From NCBI RefSeq assembly GCF_014839805.1, contig NC_051124.1:2604001-2668000 (forward strand): a stretch of DNA of 64,000 nt, written 5' to 3'. Shown one piece after another: positions 1 to 15,000 of this stretch (positions are counted from its first letter, which is position 1; the number at the start of each line of letters is the position of its first letter). The notes under the pieces were generated by a model. That model saw nothing but the letters and a program-made list of their open reading frames with translations. It did no database searches and was not told the DNA's origin. A program made the position numbers and the translations under genes. This DNA is from Manduca sexta (taxonomy: Eukaryota > Arthropoda > Insecta > Lepidoptera > Sphingidae).

Positions 1-76
1 GTGCACGAGCACTGGCAGATCGTCGCGTACGCAGAAAACCGGTTTATACCGGCTTCGCCAGTGCCCATGTCCATAG
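1..76 (-). CDS. NPC1: Candidate NPC1 exon 8, cut by the window edge
   Basis: After a gtcag acceptor at about 77-81 the minus strand stays open to the window edge in the phase required by candidate exon 7 (and equally by exon 6 if 7 is skipped), reading MDMGTGEAGINRFSAYAT and on. It is at the place where NPC1 proteins have a short cytosolic loop before the second luminal domain. No clear family motif is visible in 25 residues, so this is weak. Confidence 0.3.
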
Positions 77-3000
77 CTGACAGTGCACACGAGTGCAAGT
101 CATGCGGTGATAAATACGCCGCGTGACTTGCACGGTTTAATTTAGTAACATGGATTAATTACTGTGAGTAAATACTAATAGTGTGTAAATTATTATAATT
201 TAAAAAAGAAAGTAAATATGGCTTACTACAGTAAGCACACTACATACAGTAACACTGTATGTATGAACAAATATAATAAACGGAATTAATGTTTTCATGC
301 ATGTGTGCGTGTGAGTGCTTCATGTATTGTGTGCGTCTGAGTGCTTTATGTAGTGTGTAAGTGTGAGTGCTTTGTGTATTGTGTGCGTGTGAGTGCTTTG
401 TGTATTGTGCGTGTGTGTGTGTGTACGCCAGTGAGCAGCACATAGCACGTGTGTGAGTGTACGTACTGGCCCGGTGATGCAGCGGGCTGGCCTCGGGCCC
501 GGCGCCTCGCTCGCCGCGCCACCCGTCTGTGCACCACCACACACCCAGACCGCGTTAGTGCGACTATCGACTACCATCGCTCACAACACGACGGTGTAAA
601 CAAAACTATATTTCGATGACTACAAACTACAAAGTAAACTAACGTATCTGAAAATATTGTGATTTTCACTTTTTTTGTTTTACGTTATATAGGGTACTGT
701 CTTCCAAACAAATAAAAAAAACATTTTAGCGTTACGCTATGTAAGTATTCTTTACTACTAAACCATTATAAAAAAAATGGCTTTGATAATAAACAGGACT
801 TAGACAACAAAATACTAAAAACGTGAAAGTCGCTATTTTTTTAGATACGATAGTTTACTTAGGAGCCATCTATTTCACCTTTAACTTTCAGCACGCAACC
901 GTTATATAACAGACATACTTGTGTCGACTTGCAAGGGATAATCATCTCTCGTCAGTGTGTACTCTAACTAAACACCGCTTACCACGTGTGAAGAAACTAC
1001 GCAGCAAAAAAAAAAACAATTTTATTTTCGGTTGTTTATAAAATTATCAGATACGTTTGTTTACACCGTCCGTGTCTATTGCGTTGTATACTATAGACTT
1101 TGACCATCGGAGAACAATCTATTAATTCAATTAATATTCGACCGATCTGAAGTTAATCACAACACATCAGAAAGTTAACAAATCTTCATACATAAAGAGT
1201 TAAGAAATGCATATTTGCGAATTATAGGAGTACAAACGAAAAAGTAGGGAATAGAAAGAGAATTATGTACTTATAGCGGAATGGTTGTAAAATGACTAAA
1301 TCCAGAGCGACCATATAACAACACAATAGTTAAAATATTTTTAAGATTAAATTAAATATAAGAAATGTCGGATTATTAAATACCCTTTACGTATGAATAA
1401 AGCGGCTACACTTTGTAAATACATTCATATTTTCTGACAAAAATACGTATTTTTAAATGTATTTTAGGTCAATGCATAAATCTGTCTCAGGTGGTCAAGG
1501 TCAGGGTTATAATATTAACTTGACTTAATAAAAATTATTGATCAACAGAGTATAATTAATATATTGTAAATGTAGAGACTATTTAAATAATAATTAAAAA
1601 AACCTTATACACAATCCTTTAACGACGTTTCTTGAAGTTCGGTTTTTTGAAGTACGATACAAATATTTGTGAACACACAAAAATTTGTTTTGTTGCAAAA
1701 TGTGAGATTTGAACACGTAAGTCGAAACCGACTCATCGTTTAAGAATCTATCACAGTACAAAAATATAATATTAATAGTTGATATACATACATATCGTAT
1801 GTGCAAATGTAATTAGCAAATAAACTTCAATAGTGTCGTGTGAATCTAAATGATAAAATAGTAGTATTAGTAAACGCTGTGAATTTTTATAAATTTCCAA
1901 TCGTACCACGTATATTATAGTAACTAACAAATCATGAATTAATATTATAAATGATGTACTTATTACTATGTTTCTGTGTTTTAAAACATCAGTTTAACGA
2001 CACAAAAAAAATTGACTGTTTTTATATAATCATAAATCAAAGTAAATTTTTCTTGCATAGGTTACACTCGAAGAATCAAATTTTATAACTAAAATTAATA
2101 ACCTAAGAACAATTTTTTTTTTTTATAAGAGTAATAAATAAATAAATAGTACTCACCGACATCAGCCCCCGGTTGGTTGCAGCAGAACACGCCGCTGAGG
2201 AACAGCGTGGTGAAGATGAGGAAGACGATGGCCATGATGACGGCGTACCCGTCGGCGCCGGCGATGCTGAAGCGCGCGGGCGGCGCGGGGCGCGGCGCCG
2301 GCGCCGGGCACGAGCGCTCGCAGTCCAGGCACGAGCAGCCCGGCTGGCCCTGCGCACGCCACTCTGTACCACTCCACTCATCGCGTCGGACAAACTTACA
2401 TCGGCTTGATACAGTATTGGTAAATTCACTACTAAAAGGCGATCATGCCGCAAAAAGACCGTCACGATCAAAAGACAGAACCACATAACAATACAATTCA
2501 CTTGATGGTGTGTAGAATCTAGATAAAGTATAGATATAGCTGTCGTCAAACAACTTGACATATCGCTTGTAAATGTTTCGCCTCTAACTATATTACCAAT
2601 ACTACCAATACCTACTTTATACTACCAATAGTTCAAAATTATGCTTACATTAATTCCAACATTGCACGCCCTCGTCGGCGGGTTGTACGGCGTGAATCCA
2701 TCTACCGGCTCATCTCCGCCGATATAGTTGATCTGGAAGGGCACCTTCGGCGTTTGCTTGTCGCCCATGTAGTCGAACCACAACTGCGGCGTGCAGTACT
2801 CCGCACCGGCGTCGCCACACATCAGGTCTAACGCAAGCTGATTCGTACTCGGATATTGCACCTGAAACATTATTTGGCCCGTATTCACTAACCAAAAACT
2901 AACCCATTCTCGCCCAAGAATTATTATTTGTTGATTAATAATGGATGTTATTGGATAAGTCATAATGTCGTAGCATGTTGTACCTGCGAGCAAGAGTTGA

Positions 3001-6000
3001 ATGTAGCAGCCATGTAAGTGGATCCGAGGTGGTAATCAATCTCTTTAATACGCTTGTGAGTGGCTGAAATAAAATAATTGCAATGTATGATTACTGTAGT
3101 ATTGTAAATTATCAAAGACAATATCGAAATTAAAACAATTTTTGGTATATTAATATAAACAAAAACAAATTTACAATTGAACTGTTCGAGGATCGGCTTG
3201 ATGAAGTTGCTCTGGTCGACGGCGCACGTCATGCCACATATGTGCTTGACGAAGTTGTCCATGCAGGAGGGACACCGCGCCAGCAGGTTCTCAGCTATAC
3301 CGATGTTTTCATTCAAGTTGTTCAACTGCTGGTAGTTGCAGCAGGACACGCCGCCGGCGGCGATGTCCGGACAGTACTTTTTGAGGATGTCCTGCAACAA
3401 GAAGAAATGTTTTATAGACAACTTTCTACAACAAATCATACATTTGATATTAGAAAAATACACCCGCGAGAAAAAGGTAGTGCTAAATAAATACTATTCC
3501 ATTTCTCAATCAAAGAAATGTAGAAAGCGGCTGTGTGTGCTTGGTCGAGACGCCCTTGATCCAGTTATTACTACGTGCTATCGCTACCAGCATTTTATCG
3601 CGCGCTCATCTGTCTGGCGACATTAAAAGCTGAGGGCTACCCAAAATCATTTTCGTAATATGAAACTTCGCCAACCCTGCATTTTCATATATTGTACTTA
3701 TTTGAAGATTTTTATCAAATGTCTCGTGACCTCTAACAGGCTTTTAAATACAACAGCTGTTGTCAGAAAGTAAGTCGGTAAAAAACCTCGAACCTCATAG
3801 CCATTCATACTTCGACAATCCTAGCCAACAACAAACATATTGACAAATAGCTTCATAATATATAAATCCTTTCCTTTGTCAAGAAATCCTTATTTTTAGG
3901 ACCAAAGAGTTCAAGGACGATATATAACAATTACCACGAGCCTATAAAACATAACCGTAACGAGACATGAAAGAAATCATAAGAAATCATTACGTAAAAT
4001 TAAAGAAAAAATAAGAAATCATTACGTAACGAGACATGTAGTAGAGTCCCTCTCAGTAGTAGAGGAGGCCCGTGCTCAGCAGTGGGCAAGTATATAATAC
4101 AGGGCTGATATTATAACGAGACATGTTTGTAAATCCATCATACGCCTTCATGCATGACAGCTGTACATTTGTAGGACTCTGACCTGCCCAAATGAAAACA
4201 AATTGAAAACTAAACTATATATAAGCGTTCTATGTTTTGACGATTTAAACACGTTCAATGCATTCCATTGGCGCAGAATAAAATGGAGTCAACGACCAAC
4301 AAAACATTAAAGAGTAGTAGGAACAAAAGCCTGCTATAAGGCAATATTTAGAATCAAAACATATGTATAATCAGGCAATTTTGTGAAATCGTCTCTGAAC
4401 AATATTGTCCGTTTTATATTTATGACAGCCTCTATGAGTCTATACTCTATAGGCCACGGCACAGTTACCAATGAGCCGACCGCGAAACCTCAGAATATTA
4501 ATAATATTTAGTCCCGCACACAGATATATTTTAGAATTTAGAATTTATTGTTTGGGATCGAGGTGTAATGGGCAAGTTCTTATCAACAACTGGGCAAGTT
4601 CCTATTGTAAAAGTGAAGAATATCTTGATATAGACTCAGGACTTCGTTAATTACTTGATGTTATTGTTATACTATTCAGTAGTATTGCGTAACACTTCTA
4701 TTTATAACTCAGGCCCTTATCAACCTTAATCGGAGCAAACAATATCAATCATTTATCACGACATATCAAAACAAATTCAAATATAAATGAAGAGTGATTC
4801 ACGAATCGCATTAGTTCCGAAATCGTTGAGATACAGAGATCAGCAGTGTAAAGAATACTTTGTTTGGGTGTGTCGAAGCAGACGTAGGCCCGCCTTGATA
4901 ACAGGGTTATCATCTTTACAAAGATCATTCTTCGCACAATGGATTTATTGTGAAGATTTAATTATTTTTCGTAAGGATTTGAGACGCCATTATACTTTGT
5001 ACTGTTACGAAAAAAAAATAAGTATTCGAATAAATTTGTATATCAAATGCTTATAGTTTCATGTCCCATTATAAGAATCTTATCAGTTAATTAAACATAC
5101 ACATGAGTCACACATTCAAACAATTTGTTTATCAGTTGTTTAAGCTATTTGAATATACTGATTACAAAACAGTATATCTATGGACTGATCTTGGCTGTGA
5201 TTTCTTGGTAGGAGGAAACATTTAACGTGTACTACTATGACGAAAGTATAGATTTCTAGGCAGTAAGTCTCTCGTATGCGAGACTTCGACTGGTATACTA
5301 TCGCATTGTCTATTCCTGTCGCCAGGCTGTATTATGCAAGCACTTTCCAAGGATATTTAGTCAGAGCAACTGATCACTATGAGAAAACATCTTCTCATCA
5401 AGATTCAGTAAAGATTTTATCATGTTCAATAATTATCGTTAACTAGGCCGCCAACACCTCAGTCCGCCCCGTGACCACTAAGGCTGCAATCTTCGAAACT
5501 TCGAGAAAAAATTACAATATAAAAACCACGATAAAACCCGTAAAATAGATTTACTTTAACGTAAAATAATAATACTATTATTATTTTTCCCATTTTATTA
5601 AACCATATAAAATGTCTAGACAGTAAAAAGGTTATACTCAGCCGTACAGTCCAAGAGGTATTCCATCAATATCGCAATATACCTTTATCACGTCGTAAAC
5701 TTTGACATAAAAGCATGACCATAAACCGCATTTGAAACTGTGCTAATTGCGTCGCCAAGGACGTTCCCCACCTTCCACATCTAATTAAAGACTGGAGCGC
5801 CGAAATCTCACGTCACAAGTGTTATTGACAGGGCTCTGAATAATCTTTATTTTGACACGTCAAAACAAACTCAAGTTCGTGTTGCACGTTTTCCACGCTG
5901 TGGCAGCACGTGATAAACGTGACTGATAATAATAATCTGCCTAATTTTTATGTCTGATGAAAGTAGATGTTTCTTTCAGTCTCCTTCCCCTTTGTTATTA

Positions 6001-9000
6001 AATACCCTATAGTTAAGTGTATAGATTTACAGTTATTTTAATAATACAATAAAATCATGATTTTCTCAATTTAAATAGACATTCAGGACAAATTGGATTT
6101 AAACAAGATCGACTAGGGTCCGCGCCACTTGATAGAGAGAGAAAATGAAACTTGATACCTTTTTCAATCTATAGCCACCTTTAATTTAGATAAGTAAAGT
6201 TGACACTGGTGTGCGATTTTACGAATAACATCAGCCTATAGTCATTTTCTATAGCTATTGATATATGTAAACTTGAAAATATTTCGACACACTCAATTAA
6301 CTTATGATGTCCTAGTACACCAGTCTTACATTAAGTCTACATTGCGTTCATGACTTGGTCATTATTGGCTCCTTACCGGCATTCTAGCTCACCTATATAG
6401 CCATGAATGGGGCTAAAGACTGAACAGGAAGTATAAGGTCACGACAGTAAAATGTAAGATAGCAAAATACGTCACGTTTGCGGAAACCGATATAAAAAGA
6501 TACCCAATAAAGATATACACGTTTTATATTCATTCGCGTTACATAATATTTATTATTAAATTAATTGGCATAATTATTTAAAACATAGAGGTGTAAGTTT
6601 TTTTTGTATAGTAACACGGCAAAGTAATCCCACCCCACTGCACCTGATGGTAAGTGGAGTGGCATCCAATAGAATGTCGACTGACGAGAGATGATTACAC
6701 TTCGGTCGACACAATTATGCCGGCCTGTTGGAACCGGATATACACAGACGGATCCCGGAACGCGACACACTTACCTGGACCACTATGGCCTTTTAACACC
6801 TTGTATACTGTGGTCGCTATCCGATCGGATATAAAATATATCCTACCACGAACAGTAGATATAGTTTCAGTTCCGTGCACATTAACTAACCCCTTTCGAA
6901 ATATATAAACACCTAAATAGCTTCTACCTATTTCAAAAGCACCTACGTAGTCAATGACCGCGTAATACCAGGACATTGTCGCCTTAGCCCGAGACTCGCG
7001 CGTGATGTTGACTGAACTTGACTTGACTTTAAGCAAAAAATTGTAGCCAGTGTAACTACTGGGCATAATAAGCCTTAACATCTCATGTCTCAGGATGGCG
7101 AGCGCAGTGGAATACCAAACAATACTTTGTAATTCAAGGTGTTGGATGGTGTTTCTATTATTTATAGGCGGTCGTATCGCTTACCATCAGGCGAACGGCA
7201 AGGTCGTCTCGTCATTCAAAGCAATTAAAACGAACCATCTCACGTAAAACAAAATTATCCTAAATTTTTTATTTTTAATGAAAATATGTAAACTATTTGT
7301 CCGAAAATAATGGTAATTCGTAGAGAAAACAATATAAACCCCACAACATGCTTTTGAAGTAATAGTCCGTCCGTAAACGAGAATAATTCGTAACAGACTG
7401 ATATTCCATCCTTCATTCACACAGTCTATGTCGACATTATATAATTCTTTCAAATGAATCAAATTTACTTTATTACTTTTTGATTACGCATTATAAAAAC
7501 TAAACATCTGCGTTCGAGAATAAATTTAAAGAAATCACACAATCTGAATCGTAAAAAAAATACACGATGTTATATTATTAAATAATAATTTTCAATTTCA
7601 TCAACCTAGTGACCAACAGTTGCATAATTTTACAAATCCATCTCACAATGTAACCCAATTAATATTTAATTGTACATCAACAATAAACATAAACATTGTG
7701 AATAAATCCTCATTTCAAATTGTACACAACCATAGACACTAGACAGATTTGAAATTCGAATCCTTGAACGTTTACGTCACGCCACCCAGCAATGTACCCA
7801 TGACCCGACATTTAAAACGAGACGAGATCCGAACCGGAATAATAAACCCATTCAATTACCTACATAGATATTTTATATAATAAATATACAGTTTAAATTC
7901 TTGTTATATACCATCGCACAAACATGAAACGCTGTTTGCTCGTAATTGTTGTGTATCAACACACTTCAGGAACCTCCTACTTCCTTCAAACTATGACGAG
8001 AATCGAGACAAACAAATTATTCGCACGCGAATAGCTGAAATACGATTGACTTCGGTGAGCTGCATGTAGAAAATTTCAGAAGAAAATTGACTTGAAATAT
8101 GGAACTAATGTAGTAGAGAGGAGACAAGAATAAGCTAAGTAAATAGTAAGGATATATCGTCTGATATAATATTTAATGAGGTCTTTCTCCCGGCGCGACG
8201 CACCATCACAAATTCCAATTCTGGGCAACTGATATAAAATATACAAATTTAAAATATCCACGTGAATCGAACGTTCTGGATTGGTCACGCTCCGGAGATC
8301 TACAATTTTAATAATGTATGACGGATAATATATTTTTAATATAGCAACTGAACGTGCATAATGCAGTATGTATGATAAAAACAACTCATAAAATTACTAC
8401 TAGATATTTTTTGCCACAAAACTCTGTGGATACAAGGACATCGCATTAATAGCACATACCATAATTATACTTGTAAACGAAAACTGATAATTTGCTTGTT
8501 AATCAGACATGTTGAAGGTATGGCGAATGAATTGTACAAAATTATTCAATACATTTTAACAATATTTCAATGTATTTGGTAAAAACATTATTAAGTCTAA
8601 TTGCAATACACAAACATAACCATAAAATCTCTTATTTGTAATGGCAGTTAATTTAATGTTAAAAAATAATAATGATAATTTTGAAAACTCGAAGACCACA
8701 ACCGCTGTTATAGTACTTCTATTTTTGACTTCGGCAATAACGTTTCCCGAGGATTATAAAAACGTGTCACAGCGAAATGTCACATCCAACGTAAAAGTGA
8801 TGTGTATAATCCCGCGTGTCCGAATTTATTTCACGCTACCGCACATAAATACAACATTCTCTCTGGAATAACATATTACTTGTAAATATTACATCTGTTT
8901 GTAATTTGACTGGTAGCCTTTGTCTGGATTTTCATAATTATTTCTTTTGTTTCCGCGAATGTTAGACATTAAAATTAAACAATATTTCGGATTTTATCAC

Positions 9001-12000
9001 GGTTTTAATTATTTTAGTTTTTTCCCAACGTTTCGAAGACTGCAGCCTTCATAGTCACGGATGGGAGTGAGGTGTTGTTCATTCGCAAAGTCAAAGTTAC
9101 AATATCTACCTACATTCTACAAATATACAACTATTTAAATTTGTTAGCTGTTGGTGGTCCGATCTACGCAGAATGAGCTCAGTGTCTTAAAGTCTTGCTA
9201 CGTAATAGCATAATACCAGAAAGAACTATGAAATTCTTCCGTTATAAATGTATCAAAATTTATGGATAAAACGAAGCAGCAAGTAATATTACCTTATATT
9301 ATAAATACTTAAGCGATTTAAAAAAAAATATATACGTAATAATTTCGAAATCATCCAACCGATAAAAGCCTCATTTAAAAGTAATAATTCGGTTCTGACA
9401 ATCTCGCAACATCGATGTAACGAGGATCACGAAAACCGATTGTGGAAAAAAAACTTAATTCCACAGTGACACGGTTGAAGTTTAATTGTATAGAGTATAG
9501 ACTGACAGGTGTTCCACGTGTGGTTTATGTAATTAGTTACAGTTGTGTGCCACAATGTTTTCATAATATCACTTTGATAAACATCGGTTAATGGTGAAAC
9601 CGATTCCATGAATTACTCTATGTCATTAAACAGTGTCCTTACTCTACAATTTACTTATATTAGTCTGTATTATATACTGTCCCACTGCTGGGCATGGGCC
9701 TCCTCTATTAGTGGTGATTAGGTCTTAGTCCGCCACGCTGGCTAAGTGCGGATCGTCAGAGATCACATACTCCCAAAATTCTTATAAAATGCTTCCCAGA
9801 TATACAGGTTTCTTCACAAAGTTTTCCTTCACCGTTAAAGCAAGCGAAAATTCTCAAAGGCATTACACATAACTTTAGAAAAGTCATAGGTGCATGCCCT
9901 TGGGCTTTGAACCTGCGGACATTCGTCTCGGCAGTCTGTTCCACTCCCAACTGCGGTATCGCCGCGTTTTTTGCAATTTACTTCAATACTTTGCATTAAT
10001 TGTACAAGTTCTTGATCACTTCTTTAAAGTAGGCACTCTGCAATTTCGATGCAATTTACACTGTATAGATTACTAACAAAATGCAAATGTAATTTTAGTG
10101 TCGTCGGTATGTAGCAATAATGTATCAGACGGGCAGACTCCACGCAGATTGAAAGTACCTAATCACATCATATAAAATTATATAACAGATCACACAACGC
10201 TCAGAGACCTTCACACTAATCCAATTGAGGCGTATTGGGAAATAATCAGACGCTCCGAAAGACCTATGTTTTGACTCTAATATGCTTAACTCTAGCTTTT
10301 ACCCGTGGGTTCTTAAGTGGAAAAAGTTATTATTATATATTTTATAGACGTATGACCTGTGATGACATTCGCTTTGGTTATAGATTGAAGCAAGTTTCGT
10401 TTGCTCTATACAGAGTAATACGACAAACAGTTATGCATAGTCGAGACTGACGCAATTGTATCAAAATAGATGTTTAATGTATTTGAAACATTGAAAAACA
10501 ACGCGTTTCAGTAATTTCCGGCCAATCTTTTATGTTTCTATGAAATTATTTGACCATAATAATAGCTACAAAAAATCCATTACATGGTAGAATTATCCGT
10601 GTATATTATTCATGGCTATTTTCAGCTGCGGTTAGAGTCGCGTCATTTCTCTATAGGTTTGGTACCTAAATCAGCCACGAGTATTCCTATACGATACGTG
10701 AAATGAACAGGAATTAAATTCATGCTCTACTTTCTGGCTGTCAAAAACGAATTGATAGAAATAGAATTTATTTCATTCTTATTAAAGTCGCTCTTAAACG
10801 GCTGCCGTCAGCCTCTTGAGACCGAGGTGGAGTTAGCTTTTAATTTAATGTCAAAATTCATGCGTACTTATTGTTTCACTTCTATTTATACGTCAAGCGG
10901 CTGCAACAGCCCTTTCATGGCGACTTTAATTGGCACGAAATAAGGTATATATTAGTTAATCTGTTTTTCACAGCGGCACAATCCATGGGCTAGAAGACGC
11001 AGTTATGACGTATGTCGCGTGATTTCATTAGAGCAATTAATATTTTCAGGAAACGTATCGCAAACCAAAGTTATTTTCCTTCCTACCTCCTTTGAATACC
11101 AGACGGCGTAATGTAATTGGTACAAAATAAGCAATACATAACATGTGCATTTATAACACGTTATTTGCGTCAGAGGTTGATAGTGTGTGCACACGAGAGA
11201 TCCACGTCATCTGGGGATATGGGATATGGATACATTACTTATAATAATCGAAAAAGTATACTGTGAGGACAATATTGCCTTATTTGTCGCTACATGGATT
11301 TATAAATAAAAAAAATAATGCATTTAATTATTTTTTTATAAAGATCAATTGTCGACCTTTCAGTGATTAGAGCATTAATGATATAGTTTCATTAGTTTTA
11401 CTCTTCAATACAAATATTTTTTTTATTATTGTACTGACATTAAAAAACATATAAACATTATTTTTTTATTCAAAGCGAAATCCAACTAGCCATAACATAA
11501 ATTGTAAAGAAAACATTCTGCCGCGATTATGAGTATAAATTCAAAACTGAAAGAAACAAATCACATCAGCTCAGAGCTGATAACCATCAAGCGACCCTCA
11601 GCCAGTCAGAGGTACTGCAGGCTCCACCGTGTTGACCATGGCCTGGCCTCCAGAGGCTACATCGCTTGACCCCCAATGGGTAGGTAGTGCGACATTTAAA
11701 TATTTTCCTTGTTAAGTATCAACATCACATATACCAAAAGCTGATACTACTGGTCTAGAGATCCATAAAATGTATGAAGATTAGGCGATCGAATCATGAG
11801 TGTTTTTTTTATTGCCTTAGTAGGCAAACGAGCGAGCGGTCCGCCTGATGTTAAGCAGCATTCGCCGCCCTTGGACTAAAACAATGCCAGACATATAGCC
11901 AAGCCGTTGCCTACCGGAAGGTGCACACTCACTCACATACAGCAAAGTAACCCAACATAGTGGCACATGATGGTAAGTAGAGTCCAGAAAGAGTTTCGAC

Positions 12001-15000
12001 AGATGATAGATGATTACTCCTCGCCAATGGAAACAATTATATCGCGTAGACTAAAATATTTGATATAAATTTCAACTTGATACCTTCAAGCGTTCTTGAG
12101 AAAAAGGGCCATTACAAAGTGACAGACAGCAGTGGTGAAGGGTAAAATCTTTGAAAAGGTAACCCGAGGCAAAAAAACATTGCTTTGGTTTACATTTCAC
12201 GCCAACAGAAAACAAAAACTGAGATAAATAGTAACTAACTAAAAGGGAAGCCGGTAGGAATCGGGTTGCATGGACGCTTCACTCCTAACAGAGACGGACA
12301 ACCCTAGATTATAATAATTATAAAAATAGCAGTTCCAAGAACGTCGATAAAGACGATACTCTCATTAAAATTTCTTTAAAAATGATAATGCCCTACATAA
12401 CGTTATTACCTCATAACACATATGATAAGCTATCACTAGTCGTGAACACCTACACTGTAATCCTTGTAGTCCACATTGTATTTTAACTATTTCGGACAAT
12501 CTGATTGTATGCACACTTGTGTCGGCTTACGAATCGATAAAATTACGTTACTACGATAATAATTTTTAGTAGTTCGAGAAACTACGAGAATTCTGCACTA
12601 ACATCTGTCCTGCCTTGCAGGTGGCCAACATGAAATAACAGCTTGCATTGCGTGTAGTAACATTCTTTGAAAACCAAACAACTACGATGAGTTTTGCGTC
12701 AAACTCCCCAAACTGCTCTGACTGTGGAGTAAGAGATGACTTAATTCATGTTTTGTCGGAGTGTGTGCGGAGTGGGCCTCATACTTTGAGCTTTAATGTG
12801 GGCAGCATAAATAGCTTTTTGACCATTCCAGTATCGGAAGAGGCTAAAGGCTTATTAAAAAAATATTTTGATTTTATAAAAAAATAGTAGGCATGGATAA
12901 AAGTGGACGTACGGAGCGACATAGTCGTGAAATAACGACCAAGCTCCTTAAAAAAAGATTAAAAAAAAAAAAAAAATACGATGAGTTCCTATTTTCTATT
13001 CCTTTTCTATAAGACCAGCATCGCATGCATGTTTTTATGAAAAGATTTTAATGGAACCAAACATCTGATGCCCCATTTTTATGACGGCCTCTACATTAAC
13101 AATAATAAAACCTTGCAACCGATCCACATTTGTAGTTCGCCAGAACTTTAGGGCAAATGAAAGTACATATAGTGCCCATTTTAAACTCTGAGTCGGTCAA
13201 GTCGCACAGAGCTGTACATTTAATTAAAACGCAGTGTTTATGGTGGCATTTTGATGATGCGCAAGCCCAGCATTCGCATTCGGTGGCTTACAAAAGCCGG
13301 CTTAATTGAATGCTTAATTGGGAACTATGCCGCTGTGGACGGCACATAGTGATTTCGTATTGCAATATGTCTCTTAGTTAAATTTGTGAAGCGAACTGTG
13401 GACTATTGTGGTTGGAAAATAAATGATTAACAGACATGTGGAAATTTTATATTGGTAGCGTACAGTTTTGGCATTCGGAAAATTGTATCTTCTGTAATAA
13501 AACAATAAGTTTATAATCGTGTTTCATATTTTGGACCCAATCTAAGCCACAATACCAGAGGAATTAAGGCTTTTAAAGACTGTTTAAAAGTATAGGAGGT
13601 CTTTAAGTCGACTACAATATGCTTGGCGATAGCGTTGCACAAAGCTGTAATACCTACGCAGAAAATAGAAACCTTGACAAAATAGTTGACCAGCAGGAAA
13701 CATTCTTATACTAAATGCCATTAGCCTAACAGAAAATCTTCTAATAAAAACTTAGAGCTCATTAGGTCGCCAGACACGCAACACGAAAACAAACAAAAAA
13801 TATTTTTATACACGAATATAACTATTCAATACATTACAACACAACAGGTTTCTTAATATCAAAGGTGTTAAGCAAATATGTATGTCCAAAATAATCCGGT
13901 AACAAGGCAACATTCATATTAAAGTCATATTCTATGTTAGATATAAATAAATAGTCACCTTGGTTTATTGGCAGCATATTGAGGGTATAAAACTAGTGAG
14001 GTCTTGGTTTGAGTCCCCAAGTTTTACACAATTTAATTTGTTGGAGGTATTTGATCTCATAACACAAGTTAGGAATTAGAGCCTAATATAGCGATAGTAT
14101 ATTTCCCTATCATGGAATGAAAATAAATTAAAATAACTGTGCATAGCACTTCTGCCTACCTCGTAAAGCGACCAAACAAAATATGCTAAACATCATTCAA
14201 ATTAAGAATAGAAATAGCCGACTGAATAATACAAATAAATTTTATATTATTTTTTTATTGAACGATATAAATATTAATTATTTCCTTACATTGCTCATGA
14301 TATTAATAATAGTTTGTATGATGCAGGAGTGCTAGCATGCCGTCACGCGTTGGACGATAGCCAAACACCATGCCGATTGCCAACAGAGTAAGTTCTTGTG
14401 AAAAGCTTACTGTCTGGGATAGCGCAATACCGCGAAACTGACGAGACAAAACTAATTGAGATTGATATTTACTACACTAAACATAAGATGGATAATACTA
14501 AACTTTCTTGTCATATACGCTGTATTTTCGATGTTATTGTAATTGACGATGACAATAATTTAATCAAAATATGAATAAAATCGACATTTCTTTGGAGTTC
14601 ATAACACTTGTTTTGACCTTTATTGCTTCAGATATAAAATATATATTTTTAATAATATTGTTTATGTTATTTCACAACTTCGCCCGAGCGGACATCTCAT
14701 CATCACAAATATTGTACAAAATTTCCTATGTTCTTTCTTGGTATTCAAGCATAACCCTTATCAAGTTGAGTTCAGTGGTTAAGCGGAGAATTTATAACAG
14801 ACATACAGGGTTAATTTTGTATCTATAATATTAGTAAGAAATTTTCAAAATACTAAAATTTTGTAAGTAAAAAATACAAGAATATTTGCACGCAGGAAGG
14901 AAACCGCATTCGATCACGTTTACCATCAGAACAAACATTTTCCTCTCATCCAAACGGCATCCTTGCAGTTGATATATTATTTTTAGGAAGTGTTCATTGA

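Noticed and set aside
240..577. Overlapping minus-strand open frames rich in Thr and His
   Set aside because: Produced by the 26-bp minisatellite and GT run; only the 467-526 part could be exonic, in another context.
3981..4025. CRISPR-like short repeats (aagaaatcat)
   Set aside because: Only local AT-rich duplications in a eukaryotic intron, without regular spacers.
6654..7081. Open frames on both strands of up to 128 codons
   Set aside because: They lie across family B and C repeat copies and show no protein family motifs.
14006..14016. tRNA gene suggested by a box B match
   Set aside because: No acceptor, D or anticodon stems could be paired; a SINE head explains it better.
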